Positions 1 to 7,627 of a stretch of DNA of 44,163 nucleotides are shown here, piece after piece (position 1 is the first letter of the stretch; each line of letters begins with the position of its first letter). A program made the translations under genes and the position numbers. The notes under the pieces were generated by a model. That model did no database searches. It worked only from the letters and a program-made list of their open reading frames with translations, and was not told where the DNA came from. Source of the DNA: an uncultured Eubacteriales bacterium (lineage in GTDB: Bacteria; Bacillota; Clostridia; Christensenellales; Aristaeellaceae); the NCBI GenBank assembly GCA_902798105.1, contig CADBVG010000046.1, positions 6,707-50,869 on the forward strand, written 5' to 3'.

Positions 1-17
1 AAACCGTTGGTTTGCCG

Positions 18-73
18 GTTTCGCCTGAAAGGCGAAACTGCCACGGCTCAAATCATAGATTTGAGGCGCGGCA
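18..73. repeat. Two adjacent hairpins at the left edge
   Basis: Two back-to-back inverted repeats are visible. Positions 18-25 pair with 31-38 around TGAAA. Positions 39-54 pair with 58-73 around ATA, with two mismatches. They are followed at once by the half-site 81-96. This looks like the right part of a longer compound palindromic element that starts before the window. Confidence 0.6.
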
Positions 74-80
74 CCGTCCG

Positions 81-96
81 CGACAAATCAGAATTT
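81..96. repeat. Half copy of the outer palindrome
   Basis: CGACAAATCAGAATTT is exactly the right arm of the palindrome found complete at 4562-4598 and 7590-7626. The bases before it (GTCCG) resemble the loop CTCCG of those copies. The matching left arm is absent here. Confidence 0.75.
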
Positions 97-194
97 CCCA
101 TCGATAAATCGTCTGTATAACACCCGCAAACCCTGTCAATAATTGGAAACAAAAGACAAAACCCGGGCGGGGCAACCCGCCCACGGAGGGAACC

Positions 195-2117
195 ATGGTA
201 TATAGGAAAATTTGCAAACGACTGGCTCTGGTCCTGGGGGCGCTGCTGCTGGCGACGGCAGCTGCGGAAGGCGCGACGGAAGCGCCCCGGGCTACGGCGG
301 CGGTCTTTGACGCGATGCCCACGCTGCCCCCGGCGGACGCGCTGACGACGACGGCGGAAGATTCGCAAACGTCCGCCACGGAGGCAACGCTTGCCCCGGA
401 GGCGACGCTCGCCCCGGAGGCGACGCTCGCCCCGGAGGCGACGCTTGCCCCGGAGGCAACGTTTGCCCCGATTCCCGACGCCGGTATCGGGGACGACGGC
501 ATCCTGCGGGTGGAGCTGCGCTCGCTGGGCCAGCCGGTACTGCTGAATTTGACGCTGGCGGGCAGCTACGCCGTGGAGGCTGACCCGGGCTTCCGCTTCG
601 CCTCGGGCACGAAAGTGGCACTGTCGGCGGCCCAGGACCGGGTGTGGCTGTCCGTGGGCGGCCTGAGCATCGACATGGGCAAGACGCTGACGCTCACCCG
701 CCACCTCGCGGGCGACGGCGCCGTCAGCGGCATCCGAATCGCCGAGGCCGAGAAGGACGCCCTGTACTGCGGCGACCTCACCGTCACCGCCCGGGCCAGC
801 GGCCTGCGCTGCGTGCTGGCGCTGCCGGTGGAGGACTACCTGTACGGCGTGGTGGCCTACGAGATGAGCGACAGCTTTCCCCTGGAGGCCCTGAAGGCCC
901 AGGCCGTGGCCGCCCGCACCTATGCCATGCGGCGCAAGGCGAAGGCGGGCAACCGGGATTACGACGTGGTGGACACCACCGCCGACCAGGTGTTCAAGGG
1001 CTACGACCCGGAGGCCTCGCGCGTCATTGCCGCGGTGGACGAGACCCGGGGCGTGGTGGGGCGCTACGACGGCGGCTTTGCCACCTGCTACTACACCGCC
1101 AGCAACGGCGGCCAGACCGCCCTGGCCAGCCAGATCTGGGGCGGGAAGGGCGACGACGGCTACCTGGCCATGGCGGACGATCCCTACGACCTGGAAAACC
1201 CCCGCAGCCTGCAAAACGAATTGACCGTGTCCCCGACCTGCGAGGGCAGCGCGGCGCTGAAGGCGATGCTGGAGGCGGCCCTGGGCGAGGCCATGGCCGC
1301 CGCGGGCGTGGGCGAGGGCATGTGGGCCTTCGATTCCATCGCCGCCGTGCGGCCGGTGAACCCCCGCTTCGAGGGCAGCCGGATGTATGACGGGCTGCAA
1401 TTCGACCTGCGGGCGAAGCTGCTGCGGCCCGCGGCCACGCCGGAGCCCACGGCGACCACAGAGGCCACGGCCAGCCCCGAGGCCAGCCCGACCCCGGAGG
1501 GGACGGAAACCCCGGCCCCCACCGAGCCGCCCATGGAATGGGTGCTCTCCGATGAAATCTACCCGGTGACGCTGGACGTGTTCGGGCAGGTCAAGCCGGG
1601 CCTGTCCCTGGGGCTGAACGGGGCGGACTACGAGCTGATCGACGTGGACACGGCGACGGACGACGCCGGGGTGGTCCAGTCCTTCACCCTCGTCATGCGC
1701 CGCTACGGCCACGGCGTGGGCATGAGCCAGCGCGGGGCCCAGTGGATGGCCGGGAACTACGGCATGACCTGGCGGCAGATACTGGCCTTCTACTACCCCG
1801 GCATGGCGCTGGTGCGCATGGACTGGCCGGAGATCGCCCTGACGGACCTGGACGCGCTGCCCGCCGGCCCGGGCGCGGCGCGGCCCGACCCCACCTACCG
1901 GCCCCTGCCCGAGCCGAAGGACGGCGAGCGTTACGCTACCGTCACCGCCTCCGCGCTGAACGTGCGCAAGGAGCCCTCCACCGACGCCGCCGTGCTCGAG
2001 CAGCTGGCCCGGGGCCGCAGGGTGGTCGTCGCCTCCGCCCCCGACGCCGACGGCTGGGTAAAGGTCCACACCGGCGAAGTGGACGGGTTCGTGAAAAGGG
2101 AATATTTGGAATTCTGA
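195..2117 (+). CDS. Secreted SpoIID/LytB-like protein with C-terminal SH3 domain
   Basis: A 640-residue exported protein. The N-terminus (KRLALVLGALLLATAAA) is a signal peptide. Residues 63-92 are five EATLAP-type hexapeptides, encoded by five 18-bp units at 381-470. The SpoIID domain starts near residue 185 and carries VVAYEM, whose Glu matches the catalytic Glu of SpoIID transglycosylases. Its second half contains GHGVGMSQ (505-512). A Thr/Pro/Glu-rich stretch (about 412-447) splits the two halves. Residues 582-640 look like a bacterial SH3 domain, which usually binds cell wall. SpoIID proteins cleave glycan strands of denuded peptidoglycan; LytB-like relatives act in vegetative cells. The start is supported by GGAGGG 5 bases before the ATG. 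The stop codon lies inside a repeat arm, so the final Glu-Phe-stop is probably repeat-encoded. Whether it acts in sporulation cannot be told from sequence. Confidence 0.87.
   Translation: MVYRKICKRLALVLGALLLATAAAEGATEAPRATAAVFDAMPTLPPADALTTTAEDSQTSATEATLAPEATLAPEATLAPEATLAPEATFAPIPDAGIGDDGILRVELRSLGQPVLLNLTLAGSYAVEADPGFRFASGTKVALSAAQDRVWLSVGGLSIDMGKTLTLTRHLAGDGAVSGIRIAEAEKDALYCGDLTVTARASGLRCVLALPVEDYLYGVVAYEMSDSFPLEALKAQAVAARTYAMRRKAKAGNRDYDVVDTTADQVFKGYDPEASRVIAAVDETRGVVGRYDGGFATCYYTASNGGQTALASQIWGGKGDDGYLAMADDPYDLENPRSLQNELTVSPTCEGSAALKAMLEAALGEAMAAAGVGEGMWAFDSIAAVRPVNPRFEGSRMYDGLQFDLRAKLLRPAATPEPTATTEATASPEASPTPEGTETPAPTEPPMEWVLSDEIYPVTLDVFGQVKPGLSLGLNGADYELIDVDTATDDAGVVQSFTLVMRRYGHGVGMSQRGAQWMAGNYGMTWRQILAFYYPGMALVRMDWPEIALTDLDALPAGPGAARPDPTYRPLPEPKDGERYATVTASALNVRKEPSTDAAVLEQLARGRRVVVASAPDADGWVKVHTGEVDGFVKREYLEF
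381..470 (+). repeat. Five in-frame 18-bp tandem repeats
   Basis: Five consecutive 18-bp units, starting GAGGCAACGCTTGCCCCG, differ at only a few positions and encode EATLAP/EATFAP. They sit between the signal peptide and the SpoIID domain. They probably form an extended spacer, and copy number may vary between strains. Confidence 0.9.
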
Positions 2118-2303
2118 TTTGTCGAGCTGTTGACGAAGGCCCCAAAAGTGGCCTTCCCCCGGTGGGGAAGGTGGATTTGACGAAAAATGCTTGCATTGTT
2201 TCGTCAAAGGCGCACCGTAAGGGGACCTCATCCGGCGCTACGCGCCACCTTCCCCAAAGGGGAAGGCTTTTGGATGCCGCGTCTCCCCGACAAATCAGAA
2301 TTT
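2110..2303. repeat. Compound nested-palindrome element E1
   Basis: The outer half-sites AATTCTGATTTGTCG (2110-2124) and CGACAAATCAGAATT (2289-2303) bracket CCTTCCCC/GGGGAAGG hairpins on both sides. At the centre is a hairpin, 2176-2208, with TTTGACGAAA arms. The left half-site contains the SpoIID stop codon. The right end stops 4 bases before the ribosome binding site of the next gene. Each outer palindrome is present only as its outward half, unlike the complete copies elsewhere. Confidence 0.8.
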
Positions 2304-2319
2304 ACCGGAGATGAATCCC

Positions 2320-4353
2320 ATGAAACACCGCATCCTGCTTGCAACGCTGCTCATCCTCGCCGCGGCCCTTTGGCCGGGGCTGGTTGGCGCGTGCGCGGAG
2401 GAAGCGGGCGTGGAAGCGGAGGGGAACCTGCTGGCGGCGGGGGCGCTGGTGGCGGTGGACCTGGACGCGGGGGAGGCGGTCTTCGACTTCGTGGCCCCCA
2501 CGGGCAGCGTGTACGACGTGTGGCTGTTCCCGGCGGGGGACGAGCCGCCCACCGTCAGCGCGAAGCTGTGGCGCGGGGAGCGGCTGGTGGCCGAGGGCGA
2601 GGACGGTATGCCGGCCCTGAGCCTGCGCCTGGCCGCGGGGACGACCTACCGGCTGGCGCTGAGCGGCGCGGGCCGGGGGCGGCTGGAGCTGGCGCGGCAC
2701 GCGCTGTCGCGGTGCTTCGCGCTGCCCATGCTGCTGGAGGCCGGGGGCGATGCCTATTCCAAGTCCTTCGTGCGGGAGGGGGACGCCCACTGGTACGCGC
2801 TGGACGCGGACTCGGCCTGCCCGGTGTCGCTGCTGGCCGCCCCCAGCCGACCGGACATGCGCCTCGAGGCGCTGCTGTTCGACGGGTCCGGCAACCTTAT
2901 GAAGGCGGGCGCGAATACCGCCGGGGGCGCGTGCCTGCTGGACTTCATCCCCGAGGCGGGGGCGCGCTACTGCGTGCGGCTGACCTGCCCGGAGGGGGAG
3001 ACGGGCCTTTACGACCTGAAGCTGGCGCGGCTGGAGAGCGACGCCCTGCCGCAGCGGGTGACGCTTTCCCGGCGCAGCCTGACCATAGAGGGCCGTGACG
3101 CGGCGCAGCTGAGCGCGGAGGTCAGCCCCGGGGGCGCGGACGGCGCGCTGTACTGGGAGAGCAGCCAGGGCGCGGTGGCCGGGGTGGACGCCCAGGGCCT
3201 GGTGACCGGGCAGGCCGCCGGGCAGGCGGTGATCACCGCCTACGCCGCGGGGGGCGTCAGCGATTCCTGCGTGGTGACGGTCGTGCCGGTGCCGGTGACG
3301 GGCGTGGCGCTGCTGTCGCGGCAGATGACCCTGAGCGTGGGCGACGACGCGGCCATCGAGTGCGACGTGCTGCCCGAGAACGCCAGCGACACCCGCCTGA
3401 GCTACGCGGCCGAGCCGGCGGGCATCGTGGCGGTGGACAGCCGGGGCGTGCTGCGGGGCATCGCCGAGGGCGAGGCCACGGTGACGGTCACATCCCGGGA
3501 CGGCGGCTTTTCCGATACCCTGGCCGTGCGGGTGAACCCGGCCCCCCGGCGCTGGCGGGCGCTGCTGGTGGGCGAGCAGAACTACGCCGAGGGCGTGGCG
3601 GCGGTTCGCACCGGCTCCATCCACTCGGTGTCCGGGATGCGCAGCATGCTGGAAAACCTGTCCTTCGACGGGGCCCGCTTCCAGGTCGGCACGCTGCTGG
3701 ACGCCTCCCGGGACGAGGTGCTCTCGGGCATCGAAAACGGCTTCTTCGACGCCGGGGACCAGGACCTTTCCCTGTTTTACATCACCTGCCACGGCTACTA
3801 TGCCGGGGGCATGACGTTCTTGCAGATGTACGACGGCTCGGTGCTGGCGGCGGCGGAGCTGGCCCGGGCGCTGCGCAATGTGAAGGGGGACGTGCTGGTG
3901 GTGATCGACTGCTGCGGCAGCGGCGGGGTGATCGGCCGCTCTAGCGGCACCGGGGACATATTGAAGGGCATCGACGCCGTGTTCGACGGCGCGGTGGGCC
4001 CCGCGGTGATGGGCACCAGCCGCTTCCGGGTGCTGGCCAGCGCGGCGCTGGAGCAGGAGAGCTACCGCGTCAGCTTCAACAGCAGCGCCGGGGAATCGGA
4101 CATGTCCACCGTGTTTGCCCGGGCCCTGTGCGAGGCCGGGGGCTGGAGCATCGACCGGAATGCCCGCGCCGCCCTGCGCGCCGACCGGAACTACGACGGG
4201 CGGGTGACCCTGACGGAGCTGTATATCTACGTCGCCCGCAGGGTGATGTGGTACCTGAACCTCACCGGCACGCTGACCGGCTCTGAGGCGCAGTACGTGC
4301 AAACCGTCCAGCTCTGGCCCGAGGGGGACGGCCTGGTGGTGATGCAGAGGTAG
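2320..4353 (+). CDS. Secreted caspase-like (C14) protein with Ig-like domains
   Basis: A 677-residue exported protein that starts MKHRILLATLLILAAA. An ATG at 2311 is in frame, but GGAG (2307-2310) touches it and is properly spaced for 2320. Residues about 30-240 resemble two PPC-like beta domains. Two Ig-like (Big2-type) domains follow (about 245-410). The caspase-like domain starts at RWRALLVGEQNYAEG. It has the His in ITCHGY (His491) and the Cys in IDCCGSGG (Cys532), the expected dyad of C14/metacaspase-type clan CD peptidases. Near the C-terminus DRNYDGRVTLTEL looks like a calcium-binding EF-hand loop. Substrate and activation are unknown. It ends at a strong terminator and faces the clostripain-like gene. 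Confidence 0.85.
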   Translation: MKHRILLATLLILAAALWPGLVGACAEEAGVEAEGNLLAAGALVAVDLDAGEAVFDFVAPTGSVYDVWLFPAGDEPPTVSAKLWRGERLVAEGEDGMPALSLRLAAGTTYRLALSGAGRGRLELARHALSRCFALPMLLEAGGDAYSKSFVREGDAHWYALDADSACPVSLLAAPSRPDMRLEALLFDGSGNLMKAGANTAGGACLLDFIPEAGARYCVRLTCPEGETGLYDLKLARLESDALPQRVTLSRRSLTIEGRDAAQLSAEVSPGGADGALYWESSQGAVAGVDAQGLVTGQAAGQAVITAYAAGGVSDSCVVTVVPVPVTGVALLSRQMTLSVGDDAAIECDVLPENASDTRLSYAAEPAGIVAVDSRGVLRGIAEGEATVTVTSRDGGFSDTLAVRVNPAPRRWRALLVGEQNYAEGVAAVRTGSIHSVSGMRSMLENLSFDGARFQVGTLLDASRDEVLSGIENGFFDAGDQDLSLFYITCHGYYAGGMTFLQMYDGSVLAAAELARALRNVKGDVLVVIDCCGSGGVIGRSSGTGDILKGIDAVFDGAVGPAVMGTSRFRVLASAALEQESYRVSFNSSAGESDMSTVFARALCEAGGWSIDRNARAALRADRNYDGRVTLTELYIYVARRVMWYLNLTGTLTGSEAQYVQTVQLWPEGDGLVVMQR

Positions 4354-4361
4354 GGCGGCAC

Positions 4362-4397
4362 AAAAAAGGATTTGCCGAAGGGGCAAATCCTTTTTTT
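4362..4397. terminator. Terminator between convergent genes
   Basis: AGGATTTGCC pairs with GGCAAATCCT around GAAGG, preceded by six A and followed by seven T. The A tract on one side and the T tract on the other would allow termination in both directions. Confidence 0.85.
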
Positions 4398-4404
4398 GGA
4401 GGGG

Positions 4405-4598
4405 ATTCTGATTTATCGAGCTGTTGCTCGATAAATCAGAATTGAGTGATTAGTGGCTAGTGGCTAGTGACTAGTGGTGGTACAAATCCCTACGGGATTT
4501 GTTAGAAATCCGCAAGGATTTCATCATTCACTAGCCACTGATCACTAGCCACTAGCCACTCAAATTCTGATTTGTCGCTCCCCGACAAATCAGAATTT
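4405..4598. repeat. Compound nested-palindrome element E2 (complete)
   Basis: The left outer palindrome is 4405-4442 (arm ATTCTGATTTATCGAGC). A TTAGTGGCTAG-type simple repeat spans about 4445-4479. Core hairpins are 4482-4502 (ACAAATCCC/GGGATTTGT) and 4505-4522 (GAAATCC/GGATTTC). An inverted simple repeat spans about 4527-4561, and the right outer palindrome is 4562-4598 (arm AAATTCTGATTTGTCG). The whole is roughly symmetric. It ends 5 bases from the stop codon of the clostripain-like gene on the minus strand. It is the best preserved copy of the family. Confidence 0.9.
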
Positions 4599-4603
4599 GT
4601 CCC

Positions 4604-6790
4604 TCACGCCACCGCGTAATCCACCCCCTGGGTGTACTGCACCGCGCCGGTGAGGTCGGTCAGGGCGAGGCAGTATTCGTAGTCGCCGGGGGGCAGGGGC
4701 CGCCAGGCGAGGGTGAGCCCCTCGGGGGGCACGGTGAGGGCGTCGCCGGTCCACTGGCGTCGGTTGCCGTCGCCGTCCAGGGCGGTGTACAGGGGCTCGA
4801 CGGTCATGCCGGCCTCCAGGGGGATGCTGCCGCGGATGGCCATGCCGTCCTCGTCATAGCCCTGGGTCGCCCCCAGCACCCGGGCGCCGCCGTCCGCGTC
4901 CCGCACCGCCAGCAGGTACATTGACAGGCCGTTGACGCGCGCGGGAATGGCGAAGCGGACGCCTCCGTCGGCCTGGGTGTAAAGCCGCTCGGCGCACACC
5001 GGCGCGCCGGACAGCGTGGGCCACGCGCCATCGAACATCGAAAAGACCAGCCCGGTGGACCAGTCCACGGTGCTTTGGCCCATGTCGCCCAGGCGCACCC
5101 GCTCGCCGCCCTCCTGCTTAAACAGCGCTCCGGAGGCGGCGGCCAGGTGGTCCAGGTCGTCCCGGGTCAGCTGGAGGGTGTAGACCGACTGGGTGGTGAG
5201 GGCGGAGGCGGAGAAGTAGTCCTGGGCGGCGGCGACCACGGCGTCCGGCGTCGCGGCCTCGCTGATGCCGGGCTGCACGTTCTGGTTGGGGGTTTGGCTC
5301 TGGTAGTATTCCTCCGAGGCGCTGGTCAGCCCCGCCCAAATCCCGGCCAGCACCGCGTCGGGGGCGGCCTGGGTCGGGGCGGGCGTCGCGCCGCCGAGTC
5401 CGGCCCAGATCCCGCCGGGGGCGGCGGTGGGGGCGGGCGCGCCGGCCAGCCCGGCCCAGATTCCGCCGCCGCTCTGGGCGGCCTGCTGGGCGGCGGCGTC
5501 GCCGTAGAGGCCGTCCCAGATCGAGCACAGCGCGCCGGTGGGCTCCGATTCGCCGTCGTACAGGTAGAAGGGCTCGGCGCTCTGGCCCGCCGCGGTCATG
5601 GCGTAGTCGCCGCTGGAAAACCCGGCGGCCAGGGCCGTGACCAGCGCGGCGTAGTCGCCCTTCTGGTTGCCGTACAGGTCGGCGATCCCGGCGCGGTCCT
5701 GCCGGGCGGTGCTGTAGGGCATGAACAGGGAAAGCCCGCCGGCCTGCCCGGCGATATCGTCGGTGGTGGCGTTGAAGGCCACGGCCGCCTCGGCGGCGGC
5801 CCTCAGCGCCGCGCATTCATCTGGCAGCAGCGGCGAGAAGGCGTCGCACAGGGCCCCTATGTCCACCAGGTCCGAGGCGTCCTCGTCCAAAAATTCCCCG
5901 AAGGAGGTCAGCCGGTTGCGCAGCCGCGCCACCGAGGGCATCCGGTCGGCCAGCATCGGCGTCAGCGCCGCGGCGAAGGCGTCCGCCGCCCGGACGACCC
6001 CGGCCATGGCGTCCGAGCGCACCACCGACATGGTGGCGGTGTCCTGGGTCCGGCCCGAGCCGCTCCCGGCGACGTAGCTGCGGGCGATCAGCTCGCCCAG
6101 GGCCAGCGGGTCCATGCCGGGGTCCGCCGCCAGCGCCGCCAGCCACTCGTCGTAGGTAAATCCCGTCCCGGTGACCATCTCCTGGCTGGAGACGGTGTAG
6201 TTGGCGAAGTCCGCCGCCAGGGCGCAGGCGTCCACGCTGTTCATCAGGCAGGCGTCGAAGGCCAGCAGGTCCAGCCGTGCGCCGTTCAGGCCCCGGTTAA
6301 GGGCGTCCCGCAGCTCCGGCAGGGTCAGCGCGTCGCCGGGATGGTTTTCGTCCTCGCACACGCCGTACACCGGCCCGCCCCCGTGGTCCCACAGGATCAG
6401 CGCGGTGCGCCCGGCGGGGGCGTTTGAAAGGCCGTAGCGCAGAAATGCCGCCAGCGTGTCGGCGCTGCCCATGCTGACGCCGCCGGCCTCGGCCAGCAGC
6501 AGCGGCGCGTCGCCCCTCAGGTTGTAATACTGCACCCGGGTGTTGGATATGCCGTAGCGCTGCCACATGGCGCTGCCCCCCGTGGCCGCCAGCACGTTGA
6601 CCGACCCCGACGCGCCCGCGCCGGAGGCGAGTATCTCCCGGATGTCCTCGGAGGCCTGGCCCGACCGGCTCTCCAGGTCGGAGCCGCACAGGTAGACCAG
6701 CACCGTCCATGGGGCCTGCTCCGCCCGGGCCGGGACGGCGGGGACGCCGAGGACCAGCGCCAGCAGCAGGCACAGCCACATCCGCTTCAT
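4604..6790 (-). CDS. Secreted clostripain-like (C11) cysteine peptidase
   Basis: A 728-residue exported protein; residues 1-23 (MWLCLLLALVLGVPAVPARA) are a signal peptide. The C11 signatures are clear: VYLCGSDLES near the N-terminus, ILWDHGGG with the catalytic His136, and LLAFDACLMNS with the catalytic Cys181. This is the clan CD dyad of clostripain, which cleaves after Arg or Lys. Residues 424-488 carry four I-W-x-G-L motifs (424, 444, 461, 484) separated by Ala/Pro/Thr-rich linkers. A beta-rich C-terminal part follows (about 520-728). The gene is second in an operon with the 183-residue secreted protein, 11 bases apart. Substrate preference and activation site were not worked out. Confidence 0.88.
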   Translation of the reverse strand: MKRMWLCLLLALVLGVPAVPARAEQAPWTVLVYLCGSDLESRSGQASEDIREILASGAGASGSVNVLAATGGSAMWQRYGISNTRVQYYNLRGDAPLLLAEAGGVSMGSADTLAAFLRYGLSNAPAGRTALILWDHGGGPVYGVCEDENHPGDALTLPELRDALNRGLNGARLDLLAFDACLMNSVDACALAADFANYTVSSQEMVTGTGFTYDEWLAALAADPGMDPLALGELIARSYVAGSGSGRTQDTATMSVVRSDAMAGVVRAADAFAAALTPMLADRMPSVARLRNRLTSFGEFLDEDASDLVDIGALCDAFSPLLPDECAALRAAAEAAVAFNATTDDIAGQAGGLSLFMPYSTARQDRAGIADLYGNQKGDYAALVTALAAGFSSGDYAMTAAGQSAEPFYLYDGESEPTGALCSIWDGLYGDAAAQQAAQSGGGIWAGLAGAPAPTAAPGGIWAGLGGATPAPTQAAPDAVLAGIWAGLTSASEEYYQSQTPNQNVQPGISEAATPDAVVAAAQDYFSASALTTQSVYTLQLTRDDLDHLAAASGALFKQEGGERVRLGDMGQSTVDWSTGLVFSMFDGAWPTLSGAPVCAERLYTQADGGVRFAIPARVNGLSMYLLAVRDADGGARVLGATQGYDEDGMAIRGSIPLEAGMTVEPLYTALDGDGNRRQWTGDALTVPPEGLTLAWRPLPPGDYEYCLALTDLTGAVQYTQGVDYAVA

Positions 6791-6801
6791 GGGTCCCGCC
6801 C

Positions 6802-7353
6802 TCAGCCCGCGGGCCGGAAGGTGGTGAGGATCGCCTCCACCTGCGCCCAGTCAGCGTCCGACATCGGCAGCAGCACGTCGCTGTCGTCGCTGGCCACATA
6901 GGCGTAGAAAACCACCGCGTAGCCGTTGGTCATCGTGTCGATGTAGTAGTAGGGGCCGTCGTCCGGCTCCGCCCGGAACACGAGGAAGGGGATCGCGCCC
7001 ACCTTCAGCGTGGAGACGTATTCGGGCCGGTCGTCCTTCAGCTCGTCCAGCACGGCGTCGATATAGCCCTGCGTGGTGGCCTCGTCAGCGTTCCACAGGG
7101 AGGTGTCTTCCATGTCGGGGTAGTGGATCAGCCCCGCCTCGATCACCAGGCCCGGGACTTCCGGGGAACAGAGGTCGCCCAGCAGCTTGTAGTCCTCGTC
7201 TTCATCCGCCTCGGGAGGGATGATGGTCCAGTCGCCGGGGAGGGTGAGCGTGTAGTAATCGGTGGAAAAGGTCTGGCCCGCCTCGGCCAGGGCCGCGCAG
7301 CAGGGCAGCGCCAGCGCCAGCATGGCCAACAAGAGGGAGATCGCGCGCTTCAT
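6802..7353 (-). CDS. Small secreted protein, PsbP/Mog1-like fold possible
   Basis: A 183-residue protein that starts MKRAISLLLAMLALALPCCAALAEA, a clear signal peptide. GGAGGG lies 8 bases before this ATG; upstream in-frame starts lack a ribosome binding site. The mature part begins FSTDYYTLTLPGDW and ends with VEAILTTFRP, the layout of small secreted proteins with a PsbP/Mog1-like sandwich. That fold assignment is a guess from pattern alone. It is rich in Asp and Glu. It is the first gene of an operon with the clostripain-like peptidase, so it could be a partner, inhibitor or chaperone of that enzyme, but nothing in the sequence shows this directly. Confidence 0.75.
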   Translation of the reverse strand: MKRAISLLLAMLALALPCCAALAEAGQTFSTDYYTLTLPGDWTIIPPEADEDEDYKLLGDLCSPEVPGLVIEAGLIHYPDMEDTSLWNADEATTQGYIDAVLDELKDDRPEYVSTLKVGAIPFLVFRAEPDDGPYYYIDTMTNGYAVVFYAYVASDDSDVLLPMSDADWAQVEAILTTFRPAG

Positions 7354-7388
7354 AGGTATGCCCTCCATGTATAGGATTTTACGGGATG

Positions 7389-7417
7389 ATAATAACATAT
7401 TTTGGAGCGCGAGGCAA
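7389..7417 (-). promoter_or_regulatory. Promoter of the secreted protein-clostripain operon
   Basis: On the minus strand TTGCCT (7412-7417) and TATTAT (7389-7394) are separated by exactly 17 bases. They lie about 36 bases before the first start codon. This is a sigma-A type match by eye. Confidence 0.65.
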
Positions 7418-7455
7418 GAGAAAACGCCCGGGGGATTGGTTGCGGGTTGGGGAAA

Positions 7456-7626
7456 ATTCTGATTTATCGAGCTGATGCTCGATAAATCAGAATTGAGTGA
7501 TTAGTGGTTAGTGGCTAGTGACTAGTGGTGGAGCAAATCCCTACGGGATTTGTTTGATTCAATGGGAACGGACTGGCCACTAGCCACTCAAATTCTGATT
7601 TGTCGCTCCGCGACAAATCAGAATTT
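7456..7626. repeat. Compound nested-palindrome element E3
   Basis: Same layout as E2. The left outer palindrome is 7456-7493, and a TTAGTGG-type simple repeat spans about 7495-7530. The core hairpin is 7534-7552 (CAAATCCC-TAC-GGGATTTG), followed by TTTGATT. A short inverted simple repeat is 7575-7589 and the right outer palindrome 7590-7626. The second core hairpin seen in E2 is missing. The element ends one base from the stop codon of the RND gene on the minus strand. Confidence 0.9.
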
Positions 7627-7627
7627 G

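Noticed and set aside
2302-4386. Long open frames antisense to real genes, for example opposite the caspase-like, RND, secY and clostripain genes
   Set aside because: GC-rich codons keep the complementary frames open. The products are His/Gly/Arg/Pro/Gln-rich with no domain, signal or binding site, and they overlap genes with clear motifs.
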